Below are positions 17,429-26,283 of a stretch of DNA of 64,000 nt, in pieces. A model generated the notes under the pieces. That model worked only from the letters and a program-made list of their open reading frames with translations. It searched no databases and had not been told where the DNA came from. How positions within the stretch are numbered: the stretch's first letter is position 1; each line of letters starts with the position of its first letter. The translations under genes were made by a program, and so were the position numbers. The DNA comes from Hymenobacter edaphi (GTDB lineage: Bacteria; Bacteroidota; Bacteroidia; Cytophagales; Hymenobacteraceae): positions 620,001 to 684,000 of the forward strand of contig NZ_QHKM01000002.1 in the NCBI RefSeq assembly GCF_003258365.1, read 5' to 3'.

Positions 17429-18439
17429 TTACAGTTTCAGGGCGTTGTAATCACCCACGCTCAGGTCGGAGGGCGTGCCGGTGAAGCTGGCGTGGCTGCC
17501 GATCATGGAGTTGGTGACGTTGGCGTTGGTTACCGTGGCCGATTTCTGGATGATGGAGTTGGCCACCACCGAGTGCTTCACCACCGAGCCGTCGCCCACC
17601 GACACGTGCGGGCCGACGATGCTGTTTTCGAGCACCACGTTTTCGCCGATGTACACCGGCGGCACGATGATGCTGTTGGTCAGCTTGGCCGATTTCGACA
17701 CGGTATCCTCGCCGGCTTCCTGCAGGTATTCCAGGTAGCGCTGGTTGGTGTACACGGTGGCGTCCTTGTTGCCGCAGTCCAGCCACTCGGTCACGCGGCC
17801 GGGAATGAACTTGGCGCCCTGGTTTTTCATGTTCTCCAGGGCGTTGGTGAGCTGGTACTCGCCCTTGTCCTTCACGTCGTTGTCGAGCAGGTACTGCAGC
17901 TCGCGCTTCAGGTAATCCCCGTCGCGGAAGTAATAGATGCCGATGATGGCCAGGTCCGACACGAACTCCTGGGGCTTTTCGATCAGCTCGGTAATCTGGC
18001 CCTCGTCGCCCAGCTTCACCACGCCGAAGGGGCGCGGGTCGTCGACGCGCTGCACCCAGATGGTGCCGTCGGCGGAGGTGTCGAGGGTGAAATCGGCTTT
18101 GAAGAGGGTATCGGCGAAGGCTACGACTACCGGGCCGGTCAGCGCGCTTTGGGCGCAGAGGATGGCGTGGGCGGTGCCCAGCGGCTCGTCCTGGTAATGA
18201 ATGGTGCCCTGGGCCCCGACGGATTCGGCAATCTTGATCAGGTTCTGCTCGACTTCCGAGCCGAAACGGCCAACGATAAAGGCGACTTCCGATACCGGCT
18301 CGCCGACGACCTTGGCAATGTCTTCGACCAGGCGCTGCACGATGGGCTTGCCGGCAATCGGAATCAGCGGCTTGGGAACGGTGAGCGTGTGCGGGCGCAT
18401 GCGCTTGCCCATGCCGGCCATCGGGACGATGATTTTCAT
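17429..18439 (-). CDS. Sugar-phosphate nucleotidyltransferase with left-handed beta-helix tail
   Basis: 336 residues. The N-terminal nucleotidyltransferase fold starts MKIIVPMAGMGKRMRPHTLT and VPKPLIPIAGKPI, a variant of the GxGTRL...PKPL pattern that binds NTP and sugar-1-phosphate. Later YQDEPLGTAHAILCA and FADTLF supply the metal/nucleotide Asp region, and GVVKLGDEGQITELIEKP is typical of glucose-1-phosphate thymidylyl/uridylyl-type enzymes. The C-terminus (about 250-330, NSIIVPPVYIGENVVLENSI) has hexapeptide repeats forming a beta-helix. It makes a nucleotide-sugar for cell-surface glycans, fitting the nearby flippase. Substrate unknown. Start ATG at 18437-18439. Confidence 0.88.
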   Translation of the reverse strand: MKIIVPMAGMGKRMRPHTLTVPKPLIPIAGKPIVQRLVEDIAKVVGEPVSEVAFIVGRFGSEVEQNLIKIAESVGAQGTIHYQDEPLGTAHAILCAQSALTGPVVVAFADTLFKADFTLDTSADGTIWVQRVDDPRPFGVVKLGDEGQITELIEKPQEFVSDLAIIGIYYFRDGDYLKRELQYLLDNDVKDKGEYQLTNALENMKNQGAKFIPGRVTEWLDCGNKDATVYTNQRYLEYLQEAGEDTVSKSAKLTNSIIVPPVYIGENVVLENSIVGPHVSVGDGSVVKHSVVANSIIQKSATVTNANVTNSMIGSHASFTGTPSDLSVGDYNALKL

Positions 18440-18669
18440 AGAAGGGTGAATTGGGAAAGGAGTTTCAGGGGGCGTTTACGTAAGCTCAGCTACTAGGGCC
18501 GCGCAAAGTTGAAGCGCAGAGTTAACCGTTTTTACTGATTTCACAGATTTTTTTGCACGAGAGCCGGAAGGCGGGAAAGATGCGGTTGGGTTCTGCCCGG
18601 ACAGAGTTACGATGAAACCCGGTGGTCAACTTCCTGCACTCACCTGCTCAGCGGGCTCATGTGCTGGCC

Positions 18670-19104
<435 letters not shown>

Positions 19105-19129
19105 GGTCGAAGAAACGAAGGGAAACAGC

Positions 19130-20647
19130 TTAGGCCGCTTTGGGCTGGCGGCGGAAGGCCCGCTCGGGGCGCTCCACCAGCCACACCGCCGCCACGAAAG
19201 CCAGGGTGATAAGAATGTGTACCGCGTGGGCCACCCAGCCGCCCAGCGGGGGCAGGGCCCAACTGCCAGCTACCACGGCTGCGGCCGCGGCTATCCAGAG
19301 CAGCAAGCGGCCCACGGGGTAGGGCACCGGGAAGTGGTGGTTGCCCAGGGCCCAGCACACGGCGGCCATGGTGGCGTAGCAGGCCAAGGTGGCAATGGCC
19401 GAGCCCATGTAGCCCAGCAGCGGAATCAGCAGGAAGTTCAGCGCCACCGTCAGTATTGCGCCGCCGAAGCTGATGTAGGTGCCGAAGTAGGTTTTGTCGG
19501 TGAGCTTAAACCACACCGAGAGGTTGTAGTAGACGCCCAGAAACAGGTTGGCCAGCAGGAGCACCGGCACCACCGGCAGGCCCTCCAGGTACTCGGGCTT
19601 GCGCAAAAACAGCGGCGCTATCAAATCCACGTTCACGCTTACAGCCACGAAGAGCAGGGCGCAGCAAATGGTAAACCACTTCAGCACCAGGGCAAAGGTG
19701 CGGGGCGAGTTTTTGTCCTCGCTCTGGGCGAAGAAAAACGGCTCGGCCGCGTAGCGGAAGGCCTGAATGACCAGGCTCATCAGGATGCTGAGCTTGTAGC
19801 AGGCCCCGTAAATGCCCACCGCCGCCAGACTGTCGCGGCCGGGGTAGAAGCCCTCGGGCAGCCAGCGCGGCAGCAGAATGCGGTCCAAAGTCTCGTTGAC
19901 CATGCCGGCCAGGCCCATCAGCATGATCGGGTAGGCGTAGCGCCACAACGGACTGAGGTAGCTGGCATCGAGGCGCGGGCGGAAGTCCAGCAGCTCGCGG
20001 CCCAGCAGCAACAGCGTAAAGGCGCTGGCCGCCAGGTTGGAGAGGAATACGTAGCCCACGCCGATGCTCGGGTCGTACACCCGCTCCACCAGCGGCTGCA
20101 GGCCCGTGAGGTACTTGCCAGCCAGCACGTCGGAGCAGAAGACGATGAAAAACAGGTTTAGCCCGACGGTCAGCAAGATGTTGGCCATGCGGATGGCGGC
20201 AAACTTCACCGCCTTGTTTTCCAGCCGCAGCCGCGCAAACGGAATGGCCGCCACGGCGTCGAGGCCTAGAATCAGGGCAATCCAGACCGCGTACCGCTCG
20301 TGGCCGGGCGGAATGCTGAGCAGGCTCATGAGCGTGGGCGCCAGCAGGGCCAGCAGGGCCGTCAGCCCCACGCTGCTGATGATGAGCAACGTGAGCACGC
20401 GGTTGTAGAGGGCCTGCCGGTCGGTGCCGGGCCGGTTGGCAAAGCGCAGGTAGGCCGTTTCCATGCCGTAGGTAAACAGCACGTTCAGAAACGACACGTA
20501 GGCGTACAGCCCGGTGATGATGCCGAAGGCGGCGGCCTCGAAGCGCCCAGTATAGAGCGGCGTCAGTAGGAAATTGAGCACCCGCCCCACGATGCTGCTC
20601 ACGCCGTACACGACGGTCTGGGAAGCCAGACGTTTGGCAATGCTCAT
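19130..20647 (-). CDS. Oligosaccharide flippase family membrane protein
   Basis: 505 residues with about 12-14 hydrophobic helices spread over the whole length (for example [42 protein letters not shown]). The N-terminus [32 protein letters not shown] is characteristic of the Wzx/polysaccharide-export MATE-like superfamily, which flips lipid-linked sugars across the inner membrane. First gene of the dut/nucleotidyltransferase group, a gene order that recurs in Bacteroidota and suggests lipid-linked glycan synthesis. A lipid II flippase (MurJ) is an alternative, but the overall pattern fits Wzx better. Confidence 0.88.
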   Translation of the reverse strand: MSIAKRLASQTVVYGVSSIVGRVLNFLLTPLYTGRFEAAAFGIITGLYAYVSFLNVLFTYGMETAYLRFANRPGTDRQALYNRVLTLLIISSVGLTALLALLAPTLMSLLSIPPGHERYAVWIALILGLDAVAAIPFARLRLENKAVKFAAIRMANILLTVGLNLFFIVFCSDVLAGKYLTGLQPLVERVYDPSIGVGYVFLSNLAASAFTLLLLGRELLDFRPRLDASYLSPLWRYAYPIMLMGLAGMVNETLDRILLPRWLPEGFYPGRDSLAAVGIYGACYKLSILMSLVIQAFRYAAEPFFFAQSEDKNSPRTFALVLKWFTICCALLFVAVSVNVDLIAPLFLRKPEYLEGLPVVPVLLLANLFLGVYYNLSVWFKLTDKTYFGTYISFGGAILTVALNFLLIPLLGYMGSAIATLACYATMAAVCWALGNHHFPVPYPVGRLLLWIAAAAAVVAGSWALPPLGGWVAHAVHILITLAFVAAVWLVERPERAFRRQPKAA

Positions 20648-20684
20648 TCGATCAAGTCAGGTGGAAAAGGAGCGTAAGGTAGGC

Positions 20685-20827
20685 CGTCATGTCGAGCGAA
20701 GTCGAGACATCTTGCGTACCGATGTCCGATAGCAATTCAATCGTTCAACGAGAGAATTACTTGCAGCAGTCAGCACGCGAGATTGGCTACGCCTTCCTTC
20801 GGTTCCTCGACTTCGCTCGGAATGACG
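20685..20827. repeat. REP-like interspersed repeat, two copies in inverted arrangement
   Basis: One copy at 20685-20716 (CGTCATGTCGAGCGAAGTCG...ACATCTTGCG) and one reversed at 20771-20827 (complement reads CGTCATTCCGAGCGAAGTCG then AGGAACCGAAGG, GGCGTAG, ATCTCGCGTGCTG). It fills the gap between the flippase and enoyl-CoA hydratase genes. Related copies are at 57952-58001 and 61418-61473. Confidence 0.7.
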
Positions 20828-20841
20828 TTCTAGATCGAAAA

Positions 20842-21630
20842 TTACTTGCCCGTAAACGCGGCCGGGCGCTTCTCCAGGAAGGCCTGCGTGCCCTCGCGGA
20901 AGTCGTCGGAGGCGAAGCAGCGGGCAAAGGCGTTGGCCTCGGTCTGGTAGCCGTGGCGCTCCTTGTCGAAGTAGGCATTGACGCTGTCAATAACCAGGCC
21001 CACGGCCAGCGGCGCCTTGGTCAGGATGCGGCCCAGCAGCTGCTGGCAGAAGCCGAGCAGCTCGGCCTGCGGCACCACGTGGTTGACGAGGCCCAGGCGC
21101 AATGCTTCGTCGGCTTTGATGATGTCGGCGGTCATCATCAGCTCCAGGGCCTTGCCCTTGCCGATGAGCTGGGTCAGGCGTTGGGTGCCGCCGTAGCCCG
21201 GAATCAGGCCCAGGTTCACCTCGGGCTGGCCGAAGCGGGCGTTGTCGGAGGCCACGCGGAAGTGGCAGGCCATGGCCAGCTCGCAGCCACCGCCCAGGGC
21301 AAAGCCGTTGACGGCCGCAATAACCGGCTTGGTGCTTTCCTCGATCATGCAGAACACCTCCTGCCCGCGCTCGGCGGCGCGGCGGGCCTGCAGCTCATCG
21401 AGGGCGGCCAGCTCGGCAATGTCGGCACCGGCCACGAAGGCTTTGTCGCCCGCGCCGGTCAGAATCAGGCCCCGCACCTGCGGGTTGTCCAGCGCCGTCT
21501 GCACGGCCCGGCCGATTTCGTCGATGGTGGCCGCGTTCAGGGCGTTGAGCTTGCTGGGGCGGTTCAGGGTGATGACCAGAATGCCGTTGTCGGTCAGGTC
21601 GAGGGCCAGATTTTCCAGTACGGGAAGCAT
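20842..21630 (-). CDS. Enoyl-CoA hydratase/isomerase family (crotonase-like)
   Basis: 262 residues from ATG 21630; the frame runs to 21891, but MLPVLENLALDLTDNGILVI is the usual crotonase start. The oxyanion-hole motifs are AFVAGADIAEL and GFALGGGCELAMACHFRVAS. The catalytic Glu pair of true hydratases is represented by the Glu in GGCELA and the Glu in FGQPEVNLGLIPGYGGTQRL, so real hydration activity (2-enoyl-CoA to 3-hydroxyacyl-CoA) is likely. Fatty-acid degradation or butyrate-type metabolism; no other beta-oxidation gene is adjacent. A TATCTTTG -7 box lies 33 bp upstream. Confidence 0.92.
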   Translation of the reverse strand: MLPVLENLALDLTDNGILVITLNRPSKLNALNAATIDEIGRAVQTALDNPQVRGLILTGAGDKAFVAGADIAELAALDELQARRAAERGQEVFCMIEESTKPVIAAVNGFALGGGCELAMACHFRVASDNARFGQPEVNLGLIPGYGGTQRLTQLIGKGKALELMMTADIIKADEALRLGLVNHVVPQAELLGFCQQLLGRILTKAPLAVGLVIDSVNAYFDKERHGYQTEANAFARCFASDDFREGTQAFLEKRPAAFTGK

Positions 21631-21662
21631 GGGCAGGGTTAGCTCGGAGGTTGCGGAGGGGG

Positions 21663-21670
21663 CAAAGATA
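21663..21670 (-). promoter_or_regulatory. -7 promoter element of enoyl-CoA hydratase gene
   Basis: TATCTTTG on the minus strand, an exact TAnnTTTG match 33 bp before the start codon. No clear TTG at the -33 distance. Confidence 0.5.
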
Positions 21671-21899
21671 GCCACAATGCGCTGCCGAGGTTTGGGGCCT
21701 TTTGGCGAGGCAGCGGGCCATTCCGCCGGGCGCGGAGCCGCGTTGGGCGAAGTCCGATGGCCGTGAATATAGCGTACGGCATATTTGTATCCGTCAAGGC
21801 CAGGTAGGCCGCTGGAAGTCTGGATGCTTGCTTCTGATGTAAGACTTCCTATATTCCACCCGAAACCTCCTTTTTTCACCTCCAACCACACCGTCTACT

Positions 21900-22325
21900 A
21901 TGGGCTTTGTTTCCGAATTCAAGGAGTTCATCTCCAAAGGCAATGTGCTCGACCTGGCCGTCGGCGTTATCATCGGTGCCTCGTTCGGCAAAATCGTCGC
22001 TTCGCTGACGGATGATATCATCATGCCGATTCTGAGTTTGTTCACCCGCGGCATCGACTTCAAGGAAAAGTTCTTTGCCCTGGATGGCAACCGCTACGAG
22101 ACGCTTAAAGCGGCGCAGGATGCGAAGGCGGCCACGCTGAACTACGGCAACTTCATCAATGCCATCATTTACTTCCTGGTTATTGCCTTCGTGATTTTCT
22201 GGGTGGTGAAGCTGGCCAACCGCTTCAAGAAACCCGCGCCGGTAGCCGTCGTGTCCGAGCCGACTCCGTCCAAGGAGCAGATGCTGCTGATGGAAATCCG
22301 CGACGCGCTGCGCAGCCGCGCCTAA
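21900..22325 (+). CDS. mscL: Large-conductance mechanosensitive channel
   Basis: 141 residues, near the usual 136. Opens under membrane tension to release solutes on hypo-osmotic shock. N-terminal amphipathic segment MGFVSEFKEFISKGNVLDLA, then TM1 with the pore-lining VGVIIGASFGKIVASLTDDI, a periplasmic loop (GIDFKEKFFALDGNRYETLK), TM2 (FINAIIYFLVIAFVIFWVVK) and the cytoplasmic helix KEQMLLMEIRDALRSRA. All parts of the MscL fold are present. Monocistronic, on the opposite strand to the hydratase gene, 269 bp from it. Confidence 0.97.
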   Translation: MGFVSEFKEFISKGNVLDLAVGVIIGASFGKIVASLTDDIIMPILSLFTRGIDFKEKFFALDGNRYETLKAAQDAKAATLNYGNFINAIIYFLVIAFVIFWVVKLANRFKKPAPVAVVSEPTPSKEQMLLMEIRDALRSRA

Positions 22326-22468
22326 CTGCCGGCGCCGCATTTTCGACGTCACCGACTGCAACAACGACTGCGGCCGGTCCGGTTTGCCTCTCGGGGCAGC
22401 GCCGGGCCGGTCGTAATGTTGGGGTAACACTTTAATATGATGTCGAGAAGTTATTGTAGGTCTGTGCA

Positions 22469-22499
22469 TTGTAGAAATAAATTATTTTCAGTAACCTTG
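22469..22499 (+). promoter_or_regulatory. Candidate Bacteroidota promoter for the small secreted protein
   Basis: TTG (22469-22471), 20-nt AT-rich spacer, TAACCTTG (22492-22499; one mismatch to TAnnTTTG). About 108 bp upstream of the coding region, in an AT-rich patch. Confidence 0.5.
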
Positions 22500-22606
22500 G
22501 GACGAGCCGCGCAGTAAACGGCGGCAGCTTGAACTAACTTTTCCCTCCATCCGTTGCGTCGGCGTAGCTACCACCCAACCTGGCTGCCGACGTTTCCCTT
22601 ATTTCC

Positions 22607-23068
22607 ATGCGCATGAAGAACTACGTTGCCGCCGCGGCCCTGTTGGTCGGCGGGCTGCTGACGACTGCTGCGGCTCAGGCTCAGACCCAAACGGGCCCCG
22701 CAACACCCTTCACCGGTGGCGAAAAGCCGCGCCGCGAAGCCACGACCAAGAAACGCAAGCAGCCCTCGGCCGAAGAGCTGGCCCGGATGCAGCAACGCAT
22801 GAGCATGAACCCCGACGAGGTGAAGCGCGACCAGCAGATGGAAGTGCTCGACGCCCGCGCCGGCCTGAGCACCAGCCTCGGCAGCAGCGGCGGCACGGCC
22901 CGGCAGTACGACCGCTCGTCGGGCGGCTTCACGGTGCGCAAGTTCCGCGGCGACGCCCGCAACACGGCTATGCAGAAGCGCGGCGAATCGCGCCCCGCGC
23001 CCGGCATCGACCCGCCCGGCAAACCCCTGAAGCACAAGAAGCCCAAGCGGCACTTCCTGGGCCTGTAA
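22607..23068 (+). CDS. Small secreted protein of unknown function
   Basis: 153 residues. MKNYVAAAALLVGGLLTTAAAQAQ is a signal peptide (start at 22607 or the ATG at 22613). The mature part is basic and polar, with RREATTKKRKQPSAEELARMQ, a Gly/Ser-rich stretch (STSLGSSGGTAR) and a Pro/Lys-rich end (PPGKPLKHKKPKRHFLGL). It looks largely disordered; no domain recognised. It has its own promoter-like element and terminator, so it is an independent unit. Real-gene status rests on the signal peptide, the flanking signals and GC-codon usage. Confidence 0.7.
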   Translation: MRMKNYVAAAALLVGGLLTTAAAQAQTQTGPATPFTGGEKPRREATTKKRKQPSAEELARMQQRMSMNPDEVKRDQQMEVLDARAGLSTSLGSSGGTARQYDRSSGGFTVRKFRGDARNTAMQKRGESRPAPGIDPPGKPLKHKKPKRHFLGL

Positions 23069-23089
23069 AGCTCAGCCAATCAGACAAAG

Positions 23090-23122
23090 AAAAAGCCCCG
23101 ACGCAAAGCTTCGGGGCTTTTT
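23090..23122 (+). terminator. Rho-independent terminator
   Basis: Arms AAAAAGCCCCGA/TCGGGGCTTTTT (23090-23101, 23111-23122), 9-nt loop, 22 bp after the stop codon at 23068. The A-run makes it usable from either strand. Confidence 0.9.
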
Positions 23123-23223
23123 GCTTCTTCAGATGTCGGGTCAGAGCCACCGTTCGCCTCTGAGCACTGAAGAAAGACCGGGGAGAGAAATCAGGCGCAA
23201 CTGTTTCGGAGGGGCGGGCGGGT

Positions 23224-23301
23224 TCAGCCGAGGCTGAGTGCCCAGCCCAGCAGCGCCGCCAGCAACAGGCCGGCGCCGCGCCGCAGGAACAGGTAAGGCA
23301 T
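23224..23301 (-). CDS. Candidate 25-residue membrane micropeptide
   Basis: An ATG at 23301 opens a 25-codon frame reading MPYLFLRRGAGLLLAALLGW then ALSLG and stop. It has a positively charged N-terminus and one hydrophobic helix, and starts 15 nt after the OmpA-family stop codon, so it could be cotranslated. No clear ribosome site. Short GC-rich frames arise by chance, so this is tentative. Confidence 0.25.
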   Translation of the reverse strand: MPYLFLRRGAGLLLAALLGWALSLG

Positions 23302-23316
23302 AGCAGCGCGGGCTGC

Positions 23317-23844
23317 TTAGAGCTTGACGAACTCCAGGCGCTGGTTGAGCGGTGCGTACTCGTCGTCGGGCTCGGAGTAAAGCGGCTGGGTGCTGCCCAG
23401 GCCCTTGGCCGAGAGCCGGGTGCCGTCGATGCCGAGGCCGATGAGGGCGGCGCGCACCGCGTCGGCGCGGCGCTGCGAAAGGCGCTGGTTGGCCGGCGCT
23501 TCGCCGGCCAGCAACGTATGGGCCTCAATGCGCAGGCGTACGTCGGGGTTGCGGCGCAGCATGTCGGCCATGCCCTTTACGAAGGGCTGCGAATCGGCCA
23601 GCAGCGTGGCAGAGCCTTCCTCGAAGGCAATGCTGTGCGACACCACGCGGCCGTTGTCCATGAGCTGGGCGTAGTACTCACCGGTTTTCTCGGTGAGCTT
23701 GCGCTCCACGGCTTTGTTGACTTCGCGCTCGGCGGCGCGGCTTACGGCCCGGTCGACGGCGCCGGTGAGGAGGCCAAACTGGGCCTGGGTGGTCAGCGGG
23801 AGCAGGCTCAGCAGCAGGCCACCGACGAGAAGGAGAAGTTTCAT
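23317..23844 (-). CDS. OmpA-family (peptidoglycan-binding C-terminal domain) protein
   Basis: 175 residues. Signal peptide MKLLLLVGGLLLSLLPLTTQAQ, then an amphipathic linker (AVSRAAEREVNKAVERKLTEK) and an OmpA C-terminal-like domain (about 70-175): FEEGSATLLADSQPF, VRLRIEAHTL, NQRLSQRRADAVRAALIGLGI and LSAKGLG. The usual GHTDxxG is EAHTLLAG, so one peptidoglycan-contact Asp may be missing, although the Arg of LSxxRA is kept. Probably periplasmic, tethering to peptidoglycan. There is no beta-barrel domain. It follows the lipoprotein gene at 23875-24465 with a 30-bp gap and may be cotranscribed with it. Confidence 0.85.
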   Translation of the reverse strand: MKLLLLVGGLLLSLLPLTTQAQFGLLTGAVDRAVSRAAEREVNKAVERKLTEKTGEYYAQLMDNGRVVSHSIAFEEGSATLLADSQPFVKGMADMLRRNPDVRLRIEAHTLLAGEAPANQRLSQRRADAVRAALIGLGIDGTRLSAKGLGSTQPLYSEPDDEYAPLNQRLEFVKL

Positions 23845-23874
23845 AGCCAGAACGGGGAAGGGGGATAAAAGGGC

Positions 23875-24465
23875 TTACAGCGCAGCCAGTTCGCGCAGAT
23901 TCAGGGTGCGGGCCACGGCCTTGACCAGGCGCGTGTCTTCCTGCCCGGTCGATTCGACGGAGACGAAAAACCGGTCGCCCACGCCCAGGGCCACGGCGGC
24001 GCGGCGCTCCAGCTTCTGCACGGTTTCGTAGCCGCGCACGCCGGGCAGGCCCAGGTCGCAGCCGCGCATGAGCTGCTCGTCGCTTTCCTGCCAGATGTTG
24101 GCGCTCATCAGTGCCGTAGCGCCGGCGTAGAGGGCCTGCGCGCCGTTGTAGTCGACGAGCTGCACCTTGAGCCGCTGGCTGCCCTTGCGGTAGTGCTGCT
24201 CGCAGGTGGAATAGCTGATGCCCCCTAGCTGTACCGACTCGCCCTGCGGGCGGCCCTCGCGTACGAAACCCGCCACGTGCTCCGGTAGAAACCGCTGCAG
24301 CACCTCGTAGTGCAGCGAAATGGTATCGGGCGGCAGCTGGAGTCCCGTCGGAACGGCGCCGGCGCGGAGCACGGGTACGGGCGGCTCGCTGACGTTTTGC
24401 GTGTGGCTACAGGCTCCCAGCAGGAGCGGCAGCAGGCAGCAGGCGAGCAGGCGCGGAGCATTCAT
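23875..24465 (-). CDS. Predicted lipoprotein of unknown function
   Basis: 196 residues. Signal sequence with lipobox LLACCLLPLLLGAC, anchored at Cys19. The mature part includes LSQ-like beta segments (TISLHYEVLQRFLPEHVAGF, KLERRAAVALGVGDRFFVSV). The stretch EGRPQGESVQLGGISYSTCE and an ending with VKAVARTLNLRELAAL are distinctive but not assignable by eye. It is flanked by another envelope protein on each side (OmpA-like downstream, barrel-like upstream), suggesting a small envelope operon. Function unknown. Confidence 0.72.
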   Translation of the reverse strand: MNAPRLLACCLLPLLLGACSHTQNVSEPPVPVLRAGAVPTGLQLPPDTISLHYEVLQRFLPEHVAGFVREGRPQGESVQLGGISYSTCEQHYRKGSQRLKVQLVDYNGAQALYAGATALMSANIWQESDEQLMRGCDLGLPGVRGYETVQKLERRAAVALGVGDRFFVSVESTGQEDTRLVKAVARTLNLRELAAL

Positions 24466-24512
24466 GACAGGGTGGGCGCGGGGAGGCGAGGAGAAGGGGC
24501 GTAAGCGCGGGC

Positions 24513-25277
24513 TTAGAACCTGGCCGTCAGACCGAGTTTGAGGTAGGACATATCGTAGCCCAGTTCCCCGAAGGCGCCCAGGTTGTCCGTCAGCATGTAA
24601 CGTCCGCCGAGGAAGACGCCCGACATCAGGGCCACGCCGCCGTAGTTGTTGTTGTAGATGTCGTAGTTGGTCGAGTACGATTCGACGCGTACCCCGAGGC
24701 TCAGGCCGGCGTAGGTATCCAGCTTGGGATTTTCCAGAATGTTGTAGTGGTAGGTGCCGCGGGCCGCCACGATGAAGTTTTTCCAGGAAGCCTTGTAGCC
24801 GCCCGAGTTCCAGCTGTAGCTCTTGTAGCCCACCAGCCCACCGATGCCGATAACGCCCGGGCCCACGTTGTCGAGGATGCCGCGCTCCACCGATACGCTC
24901 AGGGCCGGCGTGGCGCGCACGCCGCTGAACAGGCCGTAGCCGTAGCCCAGGCCGAAGCCGACACCGAGGTTGGCGGCGGTGCTGCCCACGCCGAAGTCGT
25001 GGTTACCCGCCGCCGATTTGGCCACCGGTTTGGCTGCCGTGGTTTTGGCCGGAGCGGGCGCCGTTTCCTCCGCTGCCGGGGCCGGCGCCGGGGTCGGTTT
25101 CGCGGCGGGTTTGGCCGCGGTGGTGGCGGGCTTGGCGGCCGTGGTCTTGCCTGCGGCGCTGGCGGGCTTGGTTGTCGGGCGGGCTGCCGTCGAGGCCGTC
25201 GAGCGGGTTTGGGCCGAGGCCGAAACAGTCGTGAGGACCGACAGGGCGAGGAGGATTGAGAGGCGGAATGTTTTCAT
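24513..25277 (-). CDS. Outer-membrane beta-barrel-like protein with Ala/Pro/Lys-rich N-terminus
   Basis: 254 residues from ATG 25277 (signal peptide MKTFRLSILLALSVLTTVSA). Residues about 25-110 are low-complexity Ala/Thr/Lys/Pro (AAKPATTAAKPAAKPTPAPA). The C-terminal about 140 residues alternate polar and aromatic/hydrophobic residues (NLGVGFGLGYGYGLFSG, YHYNILENPKLDTYAGLSLG, GGRYMLTDNLGAFGELGYDM) and end in Phe (LKLGLTARF), as expected for an outer-membrane barrel. The family is not identified. A strong promoter sits 66-97 bp upstream. The Lys/Pro-rich segment may interact with peptidoglycan or LPS (inference). Confidence 0.78.
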   Translation of the reverse strand: MKTFRLSILLALSVLTTVSASAQTRSTASTAARPTTKPASAAGKTTAAKPATTAAKPAAKPTPAPAPAAEETAPAPAKTTAAKPVAKSAAGNHDFGVGSTAANLGVGFGLGYGYGLFSGVRATPALSVSVERGILDNVGPGVIGIGGLVGYKSYSWNSGGYKASWKNFIVAARGTYHYNILENPKLDTYAGLSLGVRVESYSTNYDIYNNNYGGVALMSGVFLGGRYMLTDNLGAFGELGYDMSYLKLGLTARF

Positions 25278-25342
25278 GGTGTTAGGGGAACGGTGTGAAA
25301 AGAACAGAGGCAGCGAGCGGCAGCAGGGCCAATCGTCTGGGA

Positions 25343-25374
25343 CAAAGCTACCGGTTACCATCCCCTGGCGTCAA
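25343..25374 (-). promoter_or_regulatory. Consensus Bacteroidota promoter for barrel-like protein gene
   Basis: TTG at 25374-25372, 21-nt spacer, TAGCTTTG at 25350-25343 (minus strand). Exact TAnnTTTG; transcript start expected near 25336, about 60 nt before the ATG. Confidence 0.75.
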
Positions 25375-25437
25375 TCGCATGATGATGTGACGAAATGATA
25401 TATTGCTGATAGTGAAGTATTTGTCCATAAATAAGCC

Positions 25438-25475
25438 GCCCCGCGCCGCAGGCTGAAAGCACTGCGGCGCGGGGC
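25438..25475 (-). terminator. Rho-independent terminator
   Basis: Perfect 14-bp arms GCCCCGCGCCGCAG/CTGCGGCGCGGGGC with a 10-nt loop; the minus strand then reads GGCTTATTTATGG. Ends the DUF4870-like gene. Confidence 0.75.
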
Positions 25476-25534
25476 GCCAGAGGAAAGCAAGAAGAGCCGG
25501 CAGGGTACGCTCTGCTGACGCGGGACGGGGCCGC

Positions 25535-25999
25535 TTACTGGTCGGCAAACAGGCGCTGGGCCAGACCGCCGATCAGCGGCAGCGGCTCGTAGAGGCCGCT
25601 CATGGCCGCCATTACGCCCATCATGCGCAGCAGCAGCAGCAGGCCCAGCCCGACGCCCGCCACCACCAGGCTGCTCCAACCGAGGAAGGGCAGCATCAGC
25701 AGCTGCAGCACCACCACCACGGCCGATATCACCGTTACCAGCGTCATCTGCCGCAGGTGAAAGGCCGTGAGCGGGCCGCGCTGCTCCCGGGGGCAGCGGT
25801 AAGCCGTCAGCCAGCCCGACACCGAGAGGTAGCACATGATGGCCACCTTCCGGTCGAGCTGTGCCGAGTCGGCGCCGTAGGTGTCGCGGGAAGCGGCGGG
25901 GGAGATGCCGACTTCTTCGAAGTCACCCAACCAATTGCCCAATCGGCTGCTGAATTGCCAGACGAAGTCAGTCGCTAAGATTCTGTTCAAGGCAAGCAT
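25535..25999 (-). CDS. Small membrane protein, DUF4870/Tic20-like
   Basis: 154 residues from ATG 25999 (the frame extends to 26065, but MLALNRILATDFVWQFSSRL is a better start). A soluble N-terminal segment (about 1-50) precedes AIMCYLSVSGWLTAY, a charged loop, then FHLRQMTLVTVISAVVVVLQ, LLMLPFLGWSSLVVAGVGLG and a final helix. The arrangement of a first helix, a charged loop, an FHLRQ motif and two more helices resembles the DUF4870/Tic20-like family, some members of which are annotated as import components. Biochemical role unknown; similarity judged by eye only. Confidence 0.65.
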   Translation of the reverse strand: MLALNRILATDFVWQFSSRLGNWLGDFEEVGISPAASRDTYGADSAQLDRKVAIMCYLSVSGWLTAYRCPREQRGPLTAFHLRQMTLVTVISAVVVVLQLLMLPFLGWSSLVVAGVGLGLLLLLRMMGVMAAMSGLYEPLPLIGGLAQRLFADQ

Positions 26000-26225
26000 A
26001 ATTGTGCGGGGTATGAGTCTGCGTGGGGCCGGTGCCCGGGCGGGCAACTGGGGTCGACAAACCAATGTGCGGGCCGGGGCGGCGAAGGTTGGCTGGCTTT
26101 CGACTCTCCAAAGGTGACGGCCCGGCGCCCCGGTACGCTAACACGCATGTTGCAAATCCTGACACGTATGTATCATTGCTTGTAAAGTGCTGATATGCAG
26201 TGTTTTTATTTTGAATTAAGACCGT

Positions 26226-26261
26226 AAAAAATAGCCCGAATCAGCGTTTTGACTCGGGCTA
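26226..26261 (-). terminator. Rho-independent terminator of sensor kinase gene
   Basis: Arms TAGCCCGA/TCGGGCTA (26254-26261, 26232-26239) around a 14-nt loop. On the minus strand TTTTTTACGG follows. It lies 23 bp past the stop codon at 26284. Confidence 0.88.
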
Positions 26262-26283
26262 TACCGGGAATAAGTAGTACGAT

